Source: Shimazuella soli (GTDB lineage: Bacteria > Bacillota > Bacilli > Thermoactinomycetales > Thermoactinomycetaceae). Taken from it: 64,000 nt of DNA. Under the pieces are notes generated by a model. It was not told the origin of the DNA, searched no databases, and saw only the letters and a list, made by a program, of their open reading frames with translations. Where the stretch lies: NCBI RefSeq assembly GCF_022511585.1, contig NZ_JAKWBN010000002.1:248001-312000 (forward strand), written 5' to 3'. Below, one piece after another: positions 50,562 through 58,730 of this stretch (within the stretch, counting starts at the first letter, position 1; each line of letters starts with the position of its first letter). Both the position numbers and the translations under genes were made by a program.

Positions 50562-52649
50562 ATGGATTCGATGGAATTTGAAGAGAAAAGATTAAAGCAG
50601 ACATTAGAAAAATTGGAGAATATACGAGTCTCCCTGCAAAAAATACCTCGTTATTTTGGCAAAGATATTGTGGAACAACTTCTGGATGATCAGCGCCAGC
50701 AACAGTTAAAAAACATGGAAATCGCTCAAGTAGAGCCTTATTTTGGACGGCTTGATTTTGAAGAAGCAGGAAATAAACCGATTACTCCGCTTTATATTGG
50801 CAAGGCAGGTATTCAAGATGAAAATACGAATGAGCTTATTGTCATAGACTGGCGGGCTCCTGTTTCTAGCATGTTTTATTCTTTTACTGGATCAGATGAT
50901 CCAATCTCGTATGAATCTCCAGATGGGGAAGTGTGGGGTAAAATACATCTGAAACGAAATATCGCTATCCGCAATCAAGTGTTACAGCGTGTGGTAGATA
51001 GTTATGTTCGAGGTGTAGAGAACTTGGGGGTAACAGATGAGTTTCTCCTTTATCGGTTGAGTGATAGCAAAGACAGCAGGTTGCGTGACATTGTTTCCAC
51101 GATCCAACAAGAACAAGATTTGATTATTCGAGCTGACTATGATCGGGTACTCCTAATTCAAGGTGTTGCTGGCAGTGGGAAAACGACAGTAGCACTTCAT
51201 CGATTAGCGTATTTATTGTATCAATATCAAAATAAAATCAATCCACAAAAAATCATCATTTTTGCTCCCAACCACATGTTTTTGGATTACATATCAGAAG
51301 TCCTTCCTGAACTGGGTGTAGGAGAAATCCAGCAAACAACTTTTGAAGAATGGGCTTTGACAATACTGAAAGAAAATATCACCTTAAAAGACCGTCATCA
51401 TGAACTGGTAGAGTGGTTTGACCCTGACATGGATCATCAAACCATAAACCCGAAAGGGAGATATTTATTTTTGCAAGAGATAGAAGACGAACTAAAAAGA
51501 TATGAGACCAATTTTTTCCCAGACAAAGGCTTTGCTGCATGGGATAACAAATTTCTTTCTGCTGAGGAAATAGGCCATTGGTTTTATGAAGAGTATAAAC
51601 ATTATCCGTTGATGAAAAGAAAAGAACGTGTAATGGCACGGATAAAACGATGGATTGAAATGGAACACAAAGAAATTCGCGAGCGTGATCCGAAAGGATT
51701 AAAGAAGAAACAAGCAAACAAGCTGTTTACAGCTTACAAAAAAACATGGCCCAATCACTCGGTGCTTGAATGGTATCGTCTATTTATCCAAAAATCCAAA
51801 CTTTTAACAGGAAAACTACAAGAAAAAGGAAAAAAGCGGGAAGTTGCTTATGAGGATTTAGCACCATTGGTTTATATTCATGATCGTTTATATGGCATAG
51901 AAGGAGACCAGAAGTATGATCATATTGTGATCGATGAAGCACAAGATTTTTCTCCTGTACAAGTAGCAGTATTGCAAAAACATTGTCCTAGTAATTCTTT
52001 CACTATTTTGGGTGATATATTGCAAAATATATATTCTTTTCAAGGAATAGGGCAGTGGGATGATTTTTCCACTTTGTTTGACAGCCAAAAACTCCGTTTC
52101 CATCAATTAGAAAGAAGTTATCGTTCCACGATGGAGATCATTCACTTTGCAAATGGGGTATTAGGTCAGTATGCAGGAGACGTAAAACAAGCAGAACCTG
52201 TTTTTCGCAGTGGGCAAGCAGTTCAAATTGTGCAAGTGGTAAAAGAGAAGAGAATGGATTGGATCAAAGAAACCATCGAGAAGTTAGAAAGGGATCAAGT
52301 AAAAACGATTGCTTTGGTTACAAGAGATGAAGAGACATGCTCTATCATCCATGAAGCGCTTCAAAACATTGGGGTTTCTGCCAATCGGATAACGTTTGAC
52401 CAGAAAGAATACTTAGGAGGTATTTCCATTGCCCCTGTATATTTGACGAAGGGAATGGAGTTTGACGCTGTTATTTTATTGGATGTCGATAAAGAACAAT
52501 ACCTCGATGATGCCCTGCATGCGAAATTATTATATGTAGGTTGCACACGTGCGCTGCATCAGCTCATTCTCACTTATAGCAAGTCCATGTCTTCTCTTGT
52601 AGAAAGAGTTTCGCCGGAGTTATATCAGGCAAAAGCCTATGTTACATAA
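50562..52649 (+). CDS. helD: HelD-like UvrD-type helicase, RNA polymerase recycling factor
   Basis: 695 residues. An N-terminal coiled coil (KRLKQTLEKLENIRVSLQ) is followed by ELIVIDWRAPVSSMFYSF, a conserved HelD segment. The Walker A is LLIQGVAGSGKTTVALHRLA, motif II is HIVIDEAQDFSPVQV, and motif VI is LLYVGCTRALHQL. HelD proteins use ATP to strip RNA polymerase from DNA. The ATG at 50562 follows GGGGGTG; an earlier ATG at 50496 lacks a site. Confidence 0.9.
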   Translation: MDSMEFEEKRLKQTLEKLENIRVSLQKIPRYFGKDIVEQLLDDQRQQQLKNMEIAQVEPYFGRLDFEEAGNKPITPLYIGKAGIQDENTNELIVIDWRAPVSSMFYSFTGSDDPISYESPDGEVWGKIHLKRNIAIRNQVLQRVVDSYVRGVENLGVTDEFLLYRLSDSKDSRLRDIVSTIQQEQDLIIRADYDRVLLIQGVAGSGKTTVALHRLAYLLYQYQNKINPQKIIIFAPNHMFLDYISEVLPELGVGEIQQTTFEEWALTILKENITLKDRHHELVEWFDPDMDHQTINPKGRYLFLQEIEDELKRYETNFFPDKGFAAWDNKFLSAEEIGHWFYEEYKHYPLMKRKERVMARIKRWIEMEHKEIRERDPKGLKKKQANKLFTAYKKTWPNHSVLEWYRLFIQKSKLLTGKLQEKGKKREVAYEDLAPLVYIHDRLYGIEGDQKYDHIVIDEAQDFSPVQVAVLQKHCPSNSFTILGDILQNIYSFQGIGQWDDFSTLFDSQKLRFHQLERSYRSTMEIIHFANGVLGQYAGDVKQAEPVFRSGQAVQIVQVVKEKRMDWIKETIEKLERDQVKTIALVTRDEETCSIIHEALQNIGVSANRITFDQKEYLGGISIAPVYLTKGMEFDAVILLDVDKEQYLDDALHAKLLYVGCTRALHQLILTYSKSMSSLVERVSPELYQAKAYVT

Positions 52650-52661
52650 GAAGAAACACGC

Positions 52662-52691
52662 GCGCCCCAGAGAGATGCCTCCCTGGGGCGC
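52662..52691 (+). terminator. Stem-loop after helD
   Basis: GCGCCCCAG pairs with CTGGGGCGC, 9 bp and very GC-rich. Only TTG follows instead of a T tract. Confidence 0.5.
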
Positions 52692-52761
52692 TTGATTCTG
52701 AAGCAGAGTTTTACTGTTTGTAAAAGGTTAGATAAAGAAAATCTTATAAGTATAGTAGGGA

Positions 52762-53586
52762 TCATCGTTTTATCTTATAAAATAAAAAACTAATCACAAG
52801 TGAAATGAGAGAAAATAACACAGCTATACTAGAAAAAGCGAGTAGATATGCATTATATTCCGTAAACTGCTTGATCATGCTATACGTATCTACTTGATAC
52901 AGTGGGGTAATCAAGTTAATCAGGATGAGAACAGATAAAAGGCTGAGTAAACCTTGGGACGAATTTTCAATGTCTGGTTTGCTTAATGCAATATGAGAAG
53001 AGATGCAAATTGCCAAAATCACAAAAATCCAAAATGTGGGTTGAGTGAAATTCTCAGTGGTAAATAAACTCTCACCCATCAGAACTACAGCTTTACCTAG
53101 TGATTGAAACATTTGTAAGTCTAGCGTTTGATTGGTTGCAGAGTTTTGATGGATTTGGTTTTGCAGCGTAGCAAAAGATTGAGGTACAAGCAGGTACATC
53201 GCTAATATAATGGTTCCTACTCCACTGATAATCGGTCCGATACCAATGAAAAAATTACCAATTCGTTGATATACGCTGTTGGGGTTATATTGATGTTCGA
53301 CATATCCCAATACTCCATTAAGATCTTTTGTTTGTAATAATTTGACCGACTTTACTTTATGTAACCAGATGACACACTGAATCCAGTGTCCTATTTCATG
53401 AATTGGAGTTCCAATCCAAGCAGTAATCAAAATTCCCCGTCTTCCAAACGTTTTGGTCAGATAGATTTGGGATTGCTTCTCCAAAACTCCTAAAATAAAC
53501 CCGATTACAATTAATACACCGACCAAATAAATCAATTCTACTACACTTACAAATAAAGCATTCCATAGAAATGTGATCAATGCCAT
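52762..53586 (-). CDS. Integral membrane M50-like metalloprotease
   Basis: 274 residues and about six hydrophobic helices. IGTPIHEIGHWIQCVIWL carries HEIGH, an HExxH zinc motif inside a helix as in site-2 proteases. A later SHIALSKPDIENS could supply the third ligand, as the Asp motif of M50 enzymes does. The ATG at 53586 follows AAAGGACATC. It may process membrane proteins or be a non-proteolytic DUF3267-like relative. Confidence 0.75.
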   Translation of the reverse strand: MALITFLWNALFVSVVELIYLVGVLIVIGFILGVLEKQSQIYLTKTFGRRGILITAWIGTPIHEIGHWIQCVIWLHKVKSVKLLQTKDLNGVLGYVEHQYNPNSVYQRIGNFFIGIGPIISGVGTIILAMYLLVPQSFATLQNQIHQNSATNQTLDLQMFQSLGKAVVLMGESLFTTENFTQPTFWIFVILAICISSHIALSKPDIENSSQGLLSLLSVLILINLITPLYQVDTYSMIKQFTEYNAYLLAFSSIAVLFSLISLVISFLFYKIKR

Positions 53587-53793
53587 TTATGATGTCCTTT
53601 CATGATCTTACTTTTTAGTTGTTAGTTTGATTTTACATCATTTCGTTTGTTTATAACGAAAGGCATAGAGAAAATTCTATTCATTAGCTTATTAAAAAAA
53701 GGATAATGGCGGAGGTTTGTTGCTTATTATCTAAAATTCTACATTTTTAAATTGATAAATGAAATGAATATATTTAAAATGGGTATAATTATT

Positions 53794-54660
53794 ATGAAGT
53801 TGAAATCCATAAAACAATTGAAAGGAAGAGGTCTCTTGCAAAAGCGATTACTGATTATTTTAACTAGTCTTGTTCTCTTAGTATCTGGATTTGTATCTGG
53901 CATTTTTTTCGTTCAAAGGTCTGATGCAGACACTTATCAAAATCCTCAAAAGTCTCGGCTGGATCAAATTATTGCCCAAGGTAAAATTCGTGTGGGAACG
54001 ACAGGGGACTACAAGCCATTTACTTACTGGAATCCGACTACAAAACAATATGAAGGCTATGATATCGATGCAGCTAAGATGTTAGCAAATGATCTAGGCG
54101 TGAAAGTAGAATTCGTCAAAACTACTTGGTCAACGATGATGCAAGATTTACAAAATAATAAATTTGATATTGCAATGGGTGGAATCACAAGAACGTTGTT
54201 GCGTCAAAAGACAGCTAACCTTTCAGATCCTTACATCCAAGATGGGAAATCACCATTGATTCGAAGTAGTGATAAAGATAAATTCAAAACATTAGCTGAT
54301 ATCGATAAGCCTGATGTGAAAATAGCTGTAAATCCTGGAGGTACGAACGAAAAATTTGTGAAAGAAAATATCAAAAATGCACAAATTATTACTGTCCAAA
54401 ATAATTTGGAAATTCCGAAGATGGTAGCCGAAGGGCAAGTAGATGTAATGATTACGGATACAACAGAAGCTCGATACTATGCTAATCAAGACAATCGACT
54501 ACTTGCCATCTTAACGGAAAACCCTTTCAACCTTCATGAAAATGGATACTTGATGCAAAGAGGAGACCTCGATTTTCAAAATTGGATTAACTTGTGGATG
54601 GATGAGATGAAGTTGCATGGCAAATTTAAAGAATTAGAGAAAAAGTGGATTTCGGGTTAA
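53794..54660 (+). CDS. Extracellular solute-binding protein (cyclohexadienyl-dehydratase/amino-acid type)
   Basis: 288 residues. One N-terminal helix (LLIILTSLVLLVSGFVSG) anchors or exports the protein. The binding domain of family 3 starts RLDQIIAQGKIRVGTTGDYK. PFTYWNPTTKQYEGYDIDAA and NKFDIAMGGITRTLLRQ are typical of PheC-like cyclohexadienyl dehydratases as well as ABC amino-acid receptors. No transporter genes adjoin it, which favours an enzyme. The start is uncertain: 53794 is chosen because the helix follows directly, but the ribosome site is weak. Confidence 0.8.
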   Translation: MKLKSIKQLKGRGLLQKRLLIILTSLVLLVSGFVSGIFFVQRSDADTYQNPQKSRLDQIIAQGKIRVGTTGDYKPFTYWNPTTKQYEGYDIDAAKMLANDLGVKVEFVKTTWSTMMQDLQNNKFDIAMGGITRTLLRQKTANLSDPYIQDGKSPLIRSSDKDKFKTLADIDKPDVKIAVNPGGTNEKFVKENIKNAQIITVQNNLEIPKMVAEGQVDVMITDTTEARYYANQDNRLLAILTENPFNLHENGYLMQRGDLDFQNWINLWMDEMKLHGKFKELEKKWISG

Positions 54661-54682
54661 GCACTCACTTAAGAGCAAACAT

Positions 54683-54722
54683 AAAAAACGCTTGATCCTT
54701 GAATCATAGGATCAAGCGTTTT
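54683..54722. terminator. Bidirectional intrinsic terminator
   Basis: AAAAACGCTTGATCCT pairs with AGGATCAAGCGTTTT, between convergent genes. Confidence 0.8.
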
Positions 54723-54732
54723 ATCTAATAAT

Positions 54733-55083
54733 TTATTTTACACGGACTGAGGACACTACATCATTCCATGTTCCGTTTCCTAGTTTACGTTTCGTAAAGT
54801 CTGGATAATTCCCTGGTGCCAAGTTCCATTGATGTCCTTTGTAGTTGATATGTTCATAAAGAACAGCACCGCCACCTCTGGATACTTTGGCAGATGATGC
54901 GATATCGTTCCAATTATTGTTAACCAAAGTGCTGTCGTTCGAACAAATCTTGATGTGCTTCCCTTTGAAGTTAACATGCTCATACAGTGTCACACAAGAT
55001 TTTTGGTGAGCTGCAAAAGCCGAGACTGGAATCAAAGCAATCGCAACTGCAAAAGCAAATAACATAGCGAAACACTTCTTCAT
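54733..55083 (-). CDS. Secreted beta/gamma-crystallin-fold protein
   Basis: 116 residues. A signal peptide (MKKCFAMLFAFAVAIALIPV, cleavage near AFAAHQ) is followed by two Greek-key motifs: VTLYEHVNFKGKHIKICSND with NWNDIASSAKV, and AVLYEHINYKGHQWNLAPGN with TWNDVVSSVRV. The NDxxSS pairs are the calcium-binding motif of microbial crystallins. The ATG at 55083 follows GGGAGATG. It probably binds calcium outside the cell or in the spore coat. Confidence 0.85.
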   Translation of the reverse strand: MKKCFAMLFAFAVAIALIPVSAFAAHQKSCVTLYEHVNFKGKHIKICSNDSTLVNNNWNDIASSAKVSRGGGAVLYEHINYKGHQWNLAPGNYPDFTKRKLGNGTWNDVVSSVRVK

Positions 55084-55205
55084 CAAAACATCTCCCATGG
55101 TTTATTGGGGTAATACCCCTTTTGTAAGTATATGCATCCAATAGGAACTAGTATGATACACTTAGAAATAAATAAACTTTTTTATATTATTATCCACCAT
55201 GCAAC

Positions 55206-55484
55206 TTACCCAGTTTTTTTGCAGACAGTAATCCATCCTTGAACTACATTACCCCCATGCCCCCGGTGATTTATCCCATATACTGTAAACCGATGAGCGA
55301 GATTACGACAGAGTTTTTCATAATCATACGTACTTCGAAACTTTCCATGGAGTACGACAAGCGAAGGTCCTTTTCCAACAACACGACAAGGAATATTAGT
55401 TCCGTTCAGAGATACTACATTATTTTTTTCCACCATACTGTATGTTTTTCGTTCCAAGTTGTGATATGTTCTTTGCTTTATCAA
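55206..55484 (-). pseudogene. Alpha/beta hydrolase, N-terminal fragment
   Basis: The 92-codon frame has the first strands and oxyanion segment of an alpha/beta hydrolase (VVGKGPSLVVLHGKFRSTYD, then YGINHRGHGGN). It then stops after an unrelated tail. The nucleophile elbow and the rest of the fold are missing. A truncated gene. Confidence 0.65.
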
Positions 55485-55796
55485 TCGATATCCTCCCTAT
55501 CAATTGGTTGCTTTTTTGATGTGTACAGAACAAACTTTCTTATTTATTTTATCTATTTGCCGAACAAAAATCAAACATACGTTTCCTGTTCGTAGGCACA
55601 TTTGCTCTCTAATATTCGTCTATTCCTTTACCGAAAAATGCAAATATGAGACAAAGATTGTATCTTGAATGACAAGGTAATACTTAGTATTAGACTAATT
55701 TGCTACATATTGAGGAATATATATTCGCATAAAGTCGATCGTTTGATAAAATAGAACTAATATTTTTTCATTTGGTTAATAGAGGAGCACATAGGG

Positions 55797-56555
55797 ATGA
55801 AATTTGTATCCTGGAATGTAAATGGATTGCGATCCGTCATGAAAAAAGGAGATTTTAGGCAATACTTGGAAGAAGCAGATGCAGATATTGTTTGTCTGCA
55901 AGAAACCAAGATACAGGAAGGACAAGTGGATCTTGATCTAAAAGGTTATCATACATATTGGAATTATGCGGAGAAAAAAGGATACTCTGGAACTGCTATT
56001 TTCACCAAACAAGAACCACTTGCTGTTACCTATGGATTAGACTTAGAGGAATATGACCAAGAAGGCAGAGTTATCACCATGGTCTTTGAAAACTTTTATT
56101 TGTTAACTGTTTATACACCAAACTCGAAACGCGGTTTGATCCGATTAGATTACCGGATGAAGTGGGAAGAGGTCTTTTTGGACTACATCGAACGACTAGA
56201 TAAACATAAACCTGTTATCTTTTGTGGCGATCTCAATGTAGCCCATCAAGAAATCGATATCAAAAATCCAAAAACAAATCGAAAAAGTGCTGGTTTTTCA
56301 GATGAAGAAAGAGAGAAATTCAGCATTTTGTTGTCAAAAGGTTTTATTGATACTTATCGTTATCTCTATCCAGATCAAGAAGGTGCTTATACATGGTGGT
56401 CGAACTTTTCCAATGCACGAGCAAAAAATAGTGGCTGGCGTCTTGATTATTTTGTTGTGTCAGAACGACTGAAAAATAAGATCAAAGAGGCGGGAATCTG
56501 TAACCAGGTCATGGGTTCCGATCACTGTCCGATAGAGTTAGAGATAGATATATAA
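55797..56555 (+). CDS. exoA: Exodeoxyribonuclease III
   Basis: 252 residues. It opens MKFVSWNVNGLRSVMKKGDF. The metal Glu is in CLQETKIQ, the Asp/Asn pair in FCGDLNVAHQEID, and the catalytic Asp-His in GSDHCPIELEI. It is an AP endonuclease and 3'-5' exonuclease in base excision repair. The ATG follows AGAGGAGC and a terminator follows the stop. Confidence 0.95.
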   Translation: MKFVSWNVNGLRSVMKKGDFRQYLEEADADIVCLQETKIQEGQVDLDLKGYHTYWNYAEKKGYSGTAIFTKQEPLAVTYGLDLEEYDQEGRVITMVFENFYLLTVYTPNSKRGLIRLDYRMKWEEVFLDYIERLDKHKPVIFCGDLNVAHQEIDIKNPKTNRKSAGFSDEEREKFSILLSKGFIDTYRYLYPDQEGAYTWWSNFSNARAKNSGWRLDYFVVSERLKNKIKEAGICNQVMGSDHCPIELEIDI

Positions 56556-56560
56556 AAGAA

Positions 56561-56598
56561 TGTCCCTTAAAACGATACTCGTTATAGGGGACTTTTTA
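56561..56598 (+). terminator. Intrinsic terminator of exoA
   Basis: GTCCC pairs with GGGAC, with CGATACTCG inside and TTTTTATT after it. Confidence 0.65.
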
Positions 56599-56686
56599 TT
56601 AGGTCTATCGTTAAGTTTGATTAGATATGGTATATTAGTTAATGACTAATTAATTTAGGTTATACCTAATAAAAAAGGTGATTATT

Positions 56687-56920
56687 ATGCTCATATGGAT
56701 GTTACGAAAACTCATGGCAGATCGTGGGATATGGAAAGGCTCTGAATTAGGACGATTATTGAAAGAAAAGGCAGGATATCAGCTATCAGCTCCATCCATC
56801 AGTGCATTACTCAATGGTGAACCAAAGCAGATGAAGATGGAGACATTAGATGCGTTATGCACAGCATTAGAATGTACTCCCAATGATCTATGGATGCACC
56901 AGATTTCAGAAGAGAGATAG
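56687..56920 (+). CDS. Small XRE-family regulator (HTH_26 type)
   Basis: 77 residues consisting of one Cro/CI HTH: MLIWMLRKLMADRGIWKGSE, YQLSAPSISALLNGEPKQMK and ALCTALECTPNDLW. This short YozG-like type usually has a neighbouring target. The ATG at 56687 follows AAGGTG. It precedes peptide deformylase by 15 bases, so the two form an operon. Confidence 0.85.
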   Translation: MLIWMLRKLMADRGIWKGSELGRLLKEKAGYQLSAPSISALLNGEPKQMKMETLDALCTALECTPNDLWMHQISEER

Positions 56921-56935
56921 GAGCGGGATGAAAGT

Positions 56936-57454
56936 ATGGCTGAAAGAACTATTTTACCATTTGGGGAAGCAGTCCTCCGTAAAGTTGCAAAGCCAGTAAC
57001 TCGTTTTGACGAACGCACTTGGAGGTTACTGGATGACATGGCAGATACGTTGCAAGCTGATGAAGGACGTGCAGGATTAGCAGCACCTCAAATCGGAATA
57101 TTGCGCCGTGCGATTGTGATGGTAAGTGAAGATGGCATCTTAGAGTTAATTAATCCAGAAATTTTGGAAATGAGTGGAGAACAAGTTGGACCTGAAGCTT
57201 GTCTATCCTTTCTGGGCTATGCAGGTATTGTAAAACGTGCAAAGTATGTAAAAATAAAAACACAAGATAGAAATGGAAAAGAACATATTTTAGAGGGAAA
57301 AGGTCATTTAGCTCGATGTATTCAGCATGAAATCGATCATTTAAATGGCATTCTATTTATCGATCATGTTAAAGAAGATCACCTTTATCATCAGAGGACA
57401 AAGAAAACCATCAGTCTACTGGATGTGATTCGTTTGTCCAATAGTCAGACATAA
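56936..57454 (+). CDS. def: Peptide deformylase
   Basis: 172 residues. It removes the formyl group from nascent proteins. Motif I is GRAGLAAPQIG, motif II is PEACLSF (Ala replacing the usual Gly of EGCLS), and motif III is CIQHEIDHLNGILF, giving the Cys and two His metal ligands and the catalytic Glu. Co-transcription with a small XRE regulator rather than with fmt is unusual and suggests this is not the main housekeeping copy. Confidence 0.92.
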   Translation: MAERTILPFGEAVLRKVAKPVTRFDERTWRLLDDMADTLQADEGRAGLAAPQIGILRRAIVMVSEDGILELINPEILEMSGEQVGPEACLSFLGYAGIVKRAKYVKIKTQDRNGKEHILEGKGHLARCIQHEIDHLNGILFIDHVKEDHLYHQRTKKTISLLDVIRLSNSQT

Positions 57455-57465
57455 TAGAAAAATAC

Positions 57466-57497
57466 AAAAAGCTGATTCCGGTCATCAGAATCAGCTT
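57466..57497. terminator. Bidirectional intrinsic terminator
   Basis: AAGCTGATTC pairs with GAATCAGCTT, between def and the convergent Hsp20 gene. Confidence 0.7.
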
Positions 57498-57505
57498 CAT
57501 CTCCT

Positions 57506-57934
57506 CTAATAAAAATCCCAATCTGCCTGTTGCTTGTTATTTCTCCTTACTTTTGGCATCCTTACCTCCAAAACTCCATCATGATAGGAAGTTTTCATCC
57601 CTTCATGAGACACAGGGCTAGGCAGTGGTAAAGAACGGTGAAAACGTCCTGCATAACGCTCTCGACGAAACATATTTTCTTCCCTGATATCTACCATTTT
57701 GTTGATGGAAGCCCTGATCATTAAGAGATCATTTTCGATCTGAATGTTCACATCTTCTTTTCTTGTCAGGCCAGGAATTTTACAAGTGGCGATAACCTCT
57801 TTTTCTGTTTCCTGCACATCAACCTGCATCTCGCCAAATTGCTGCTCTTTGCCAAGGATGGAAGGGAAGTCAGAAAACAATCGATCAAACTGTTTGCTAA
57901 GTTGTCGAAATGGGTCATAAGGTAGCAATGACAT
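57506..57934 (-). CDS. Hsp20/alpha-crystallin small heat-shock protein
   Basis: 142 residues. The N-terminal MSLLPYDPFRQLSKQFDRLF, the crystallin core (EKEVIATCKIPGLTRKEDVN, RFHRSLPLPSPV) and GVLEVRMPKVR mark the family; the IxI motif is replaced by VRM. It should be an ATP-independent holdase in the cytosol. It is divergent from the first CRISPR leader. Confidence 0.93.
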   Translation of the reverse strand: MSLLPYDPFRQLSKQFDRLFSDFPSILGKEQQFGEMQVDVQETEKEVIATCKIPGLTRKEDVNIQIENDLLMIRASINKMVDIREENMFRRERYAGRFHRSLPLPSPVSHEGMKTSYHDGVLEVRMPKVRRNNKQQADWDFY

Positions 57935-58039
57935 ATTACATCTCTAGCCTCCTCTGTATGATTTTTGTCTTTTTATACAGTGATATTCAAAATAAAGGGA
58001 AAAGTGCATTCCTTATAGGATATGTAGAAGGAAACTACA

Positions 58040-58274
58040 AACTTGTAGTATACTTGTCTTATAAATCGATTAATTCAGCTATTTTTCCGAACACCTTATG
58101 CGTCGGATTTTCCCCTAGGGGTCGTCGGAAACGTCAAACTCTAGGGATAATAAGGGATTTGATCATTGTCAGAATTCGATTTTGGTAATTTTATTCCAGT
58201 TATTAGGGGGTGGCTCCGGGGTGTTCGGAAATTCTATTTTGGAGCTAGATATACCAAGGGATTTGAGCCACGCG
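58040..58274 (+). promoter_or_regulatory. CRISPR leader module 1
   Basis: A conserved GTAGTATACT box (TATACT 58049-58054) is followed by TTCCGAACACC (58085-58095), GCGTCGGA, GGTCGTCGGAAA and, 120 bases on, GGTGTTCGGAA (58220-58230). The first and last form an 11-bp perfect inverted repeat. The module ends CCAAGGGATTTGAGCC right before repeat 1. Two homologous modules precede the other arrays. Confidence 0.8.
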
Positions 58275-58599
58275 ATTACAAAGCAAAACACTTCAGTAAG
58301 AAGATTGAAACTTGATTAAGTGATCTAACAGATACATTCCAATTAGTTACAAAGCAAAACACTTCAGTAAGAAGATTGAAACTTGATTAAGTGATCTAAC
58401 AGATACATTTCAATTAGTTACAAAGTGAAACACTTCATTAAGAAGATTGAAACAAGTGTTCCTTGGAATGCTGGTTATTTTTATAAAACCGTTACAAAGC
58501 GAAACACTTTTTACGAAGATTGAAACTGTATCAGACCATATTTAACTATTTCTTCCATATGAAGTTACAATGTGAGACATTTCAATTGGAGACCGAAAC
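58275..58599 (+). CRISPR. CRISPR array 1 (5 repeats, 4 spacers)
   Basis: Repeats of 37 nt start RTTACAAAG and end GATTGAAAC, the 8-nt ATTGAAAC end being the typical Cas6 5' handle. Repeats: 58275-58311, 58346-58382, 58417-58453, then degenerate copies at 58491-58526 and 58564-58599. Spacers are 34-37 nt. Spacers 1 and 2 are identical except for one base. The end of the array decays, as expected for the leader-distal side. Confidence 0.95.
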
Positions 58600-58630
58600 A
58601 AGTCAAATCTTCAACTAGATATATAGCATA

Positions 58631-58661
58631 AAAAAACACCAACTCGTTACAGTTGGTGTTT
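58631..58661 (-). terminator. Intrinsic terminator
   Basis: AAACACCAACT pairs with AGTTGGTGTTT. On the minus strand a long T tract follows. It closes the RRNPP-like gene and, on the plus strand, may stop array 1 transcripts. Confidence 0.75.
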
Positions 58662-58730
58662 GAAAAATCGGCAAATTTGTTGCCAAATTAATCGTTAATA
58701 TCTTCATCATCATTTGGACCCATTATTAGA

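Noticed and set aside
58040-58274. tracrRNA or other type II/V guide component in the CRISPR leaders
   Set aside because: The leader blocks have no anti-repeat to the 37-nt repeats, and the repeat handle together with cas6 fits a Cas6-processed system.
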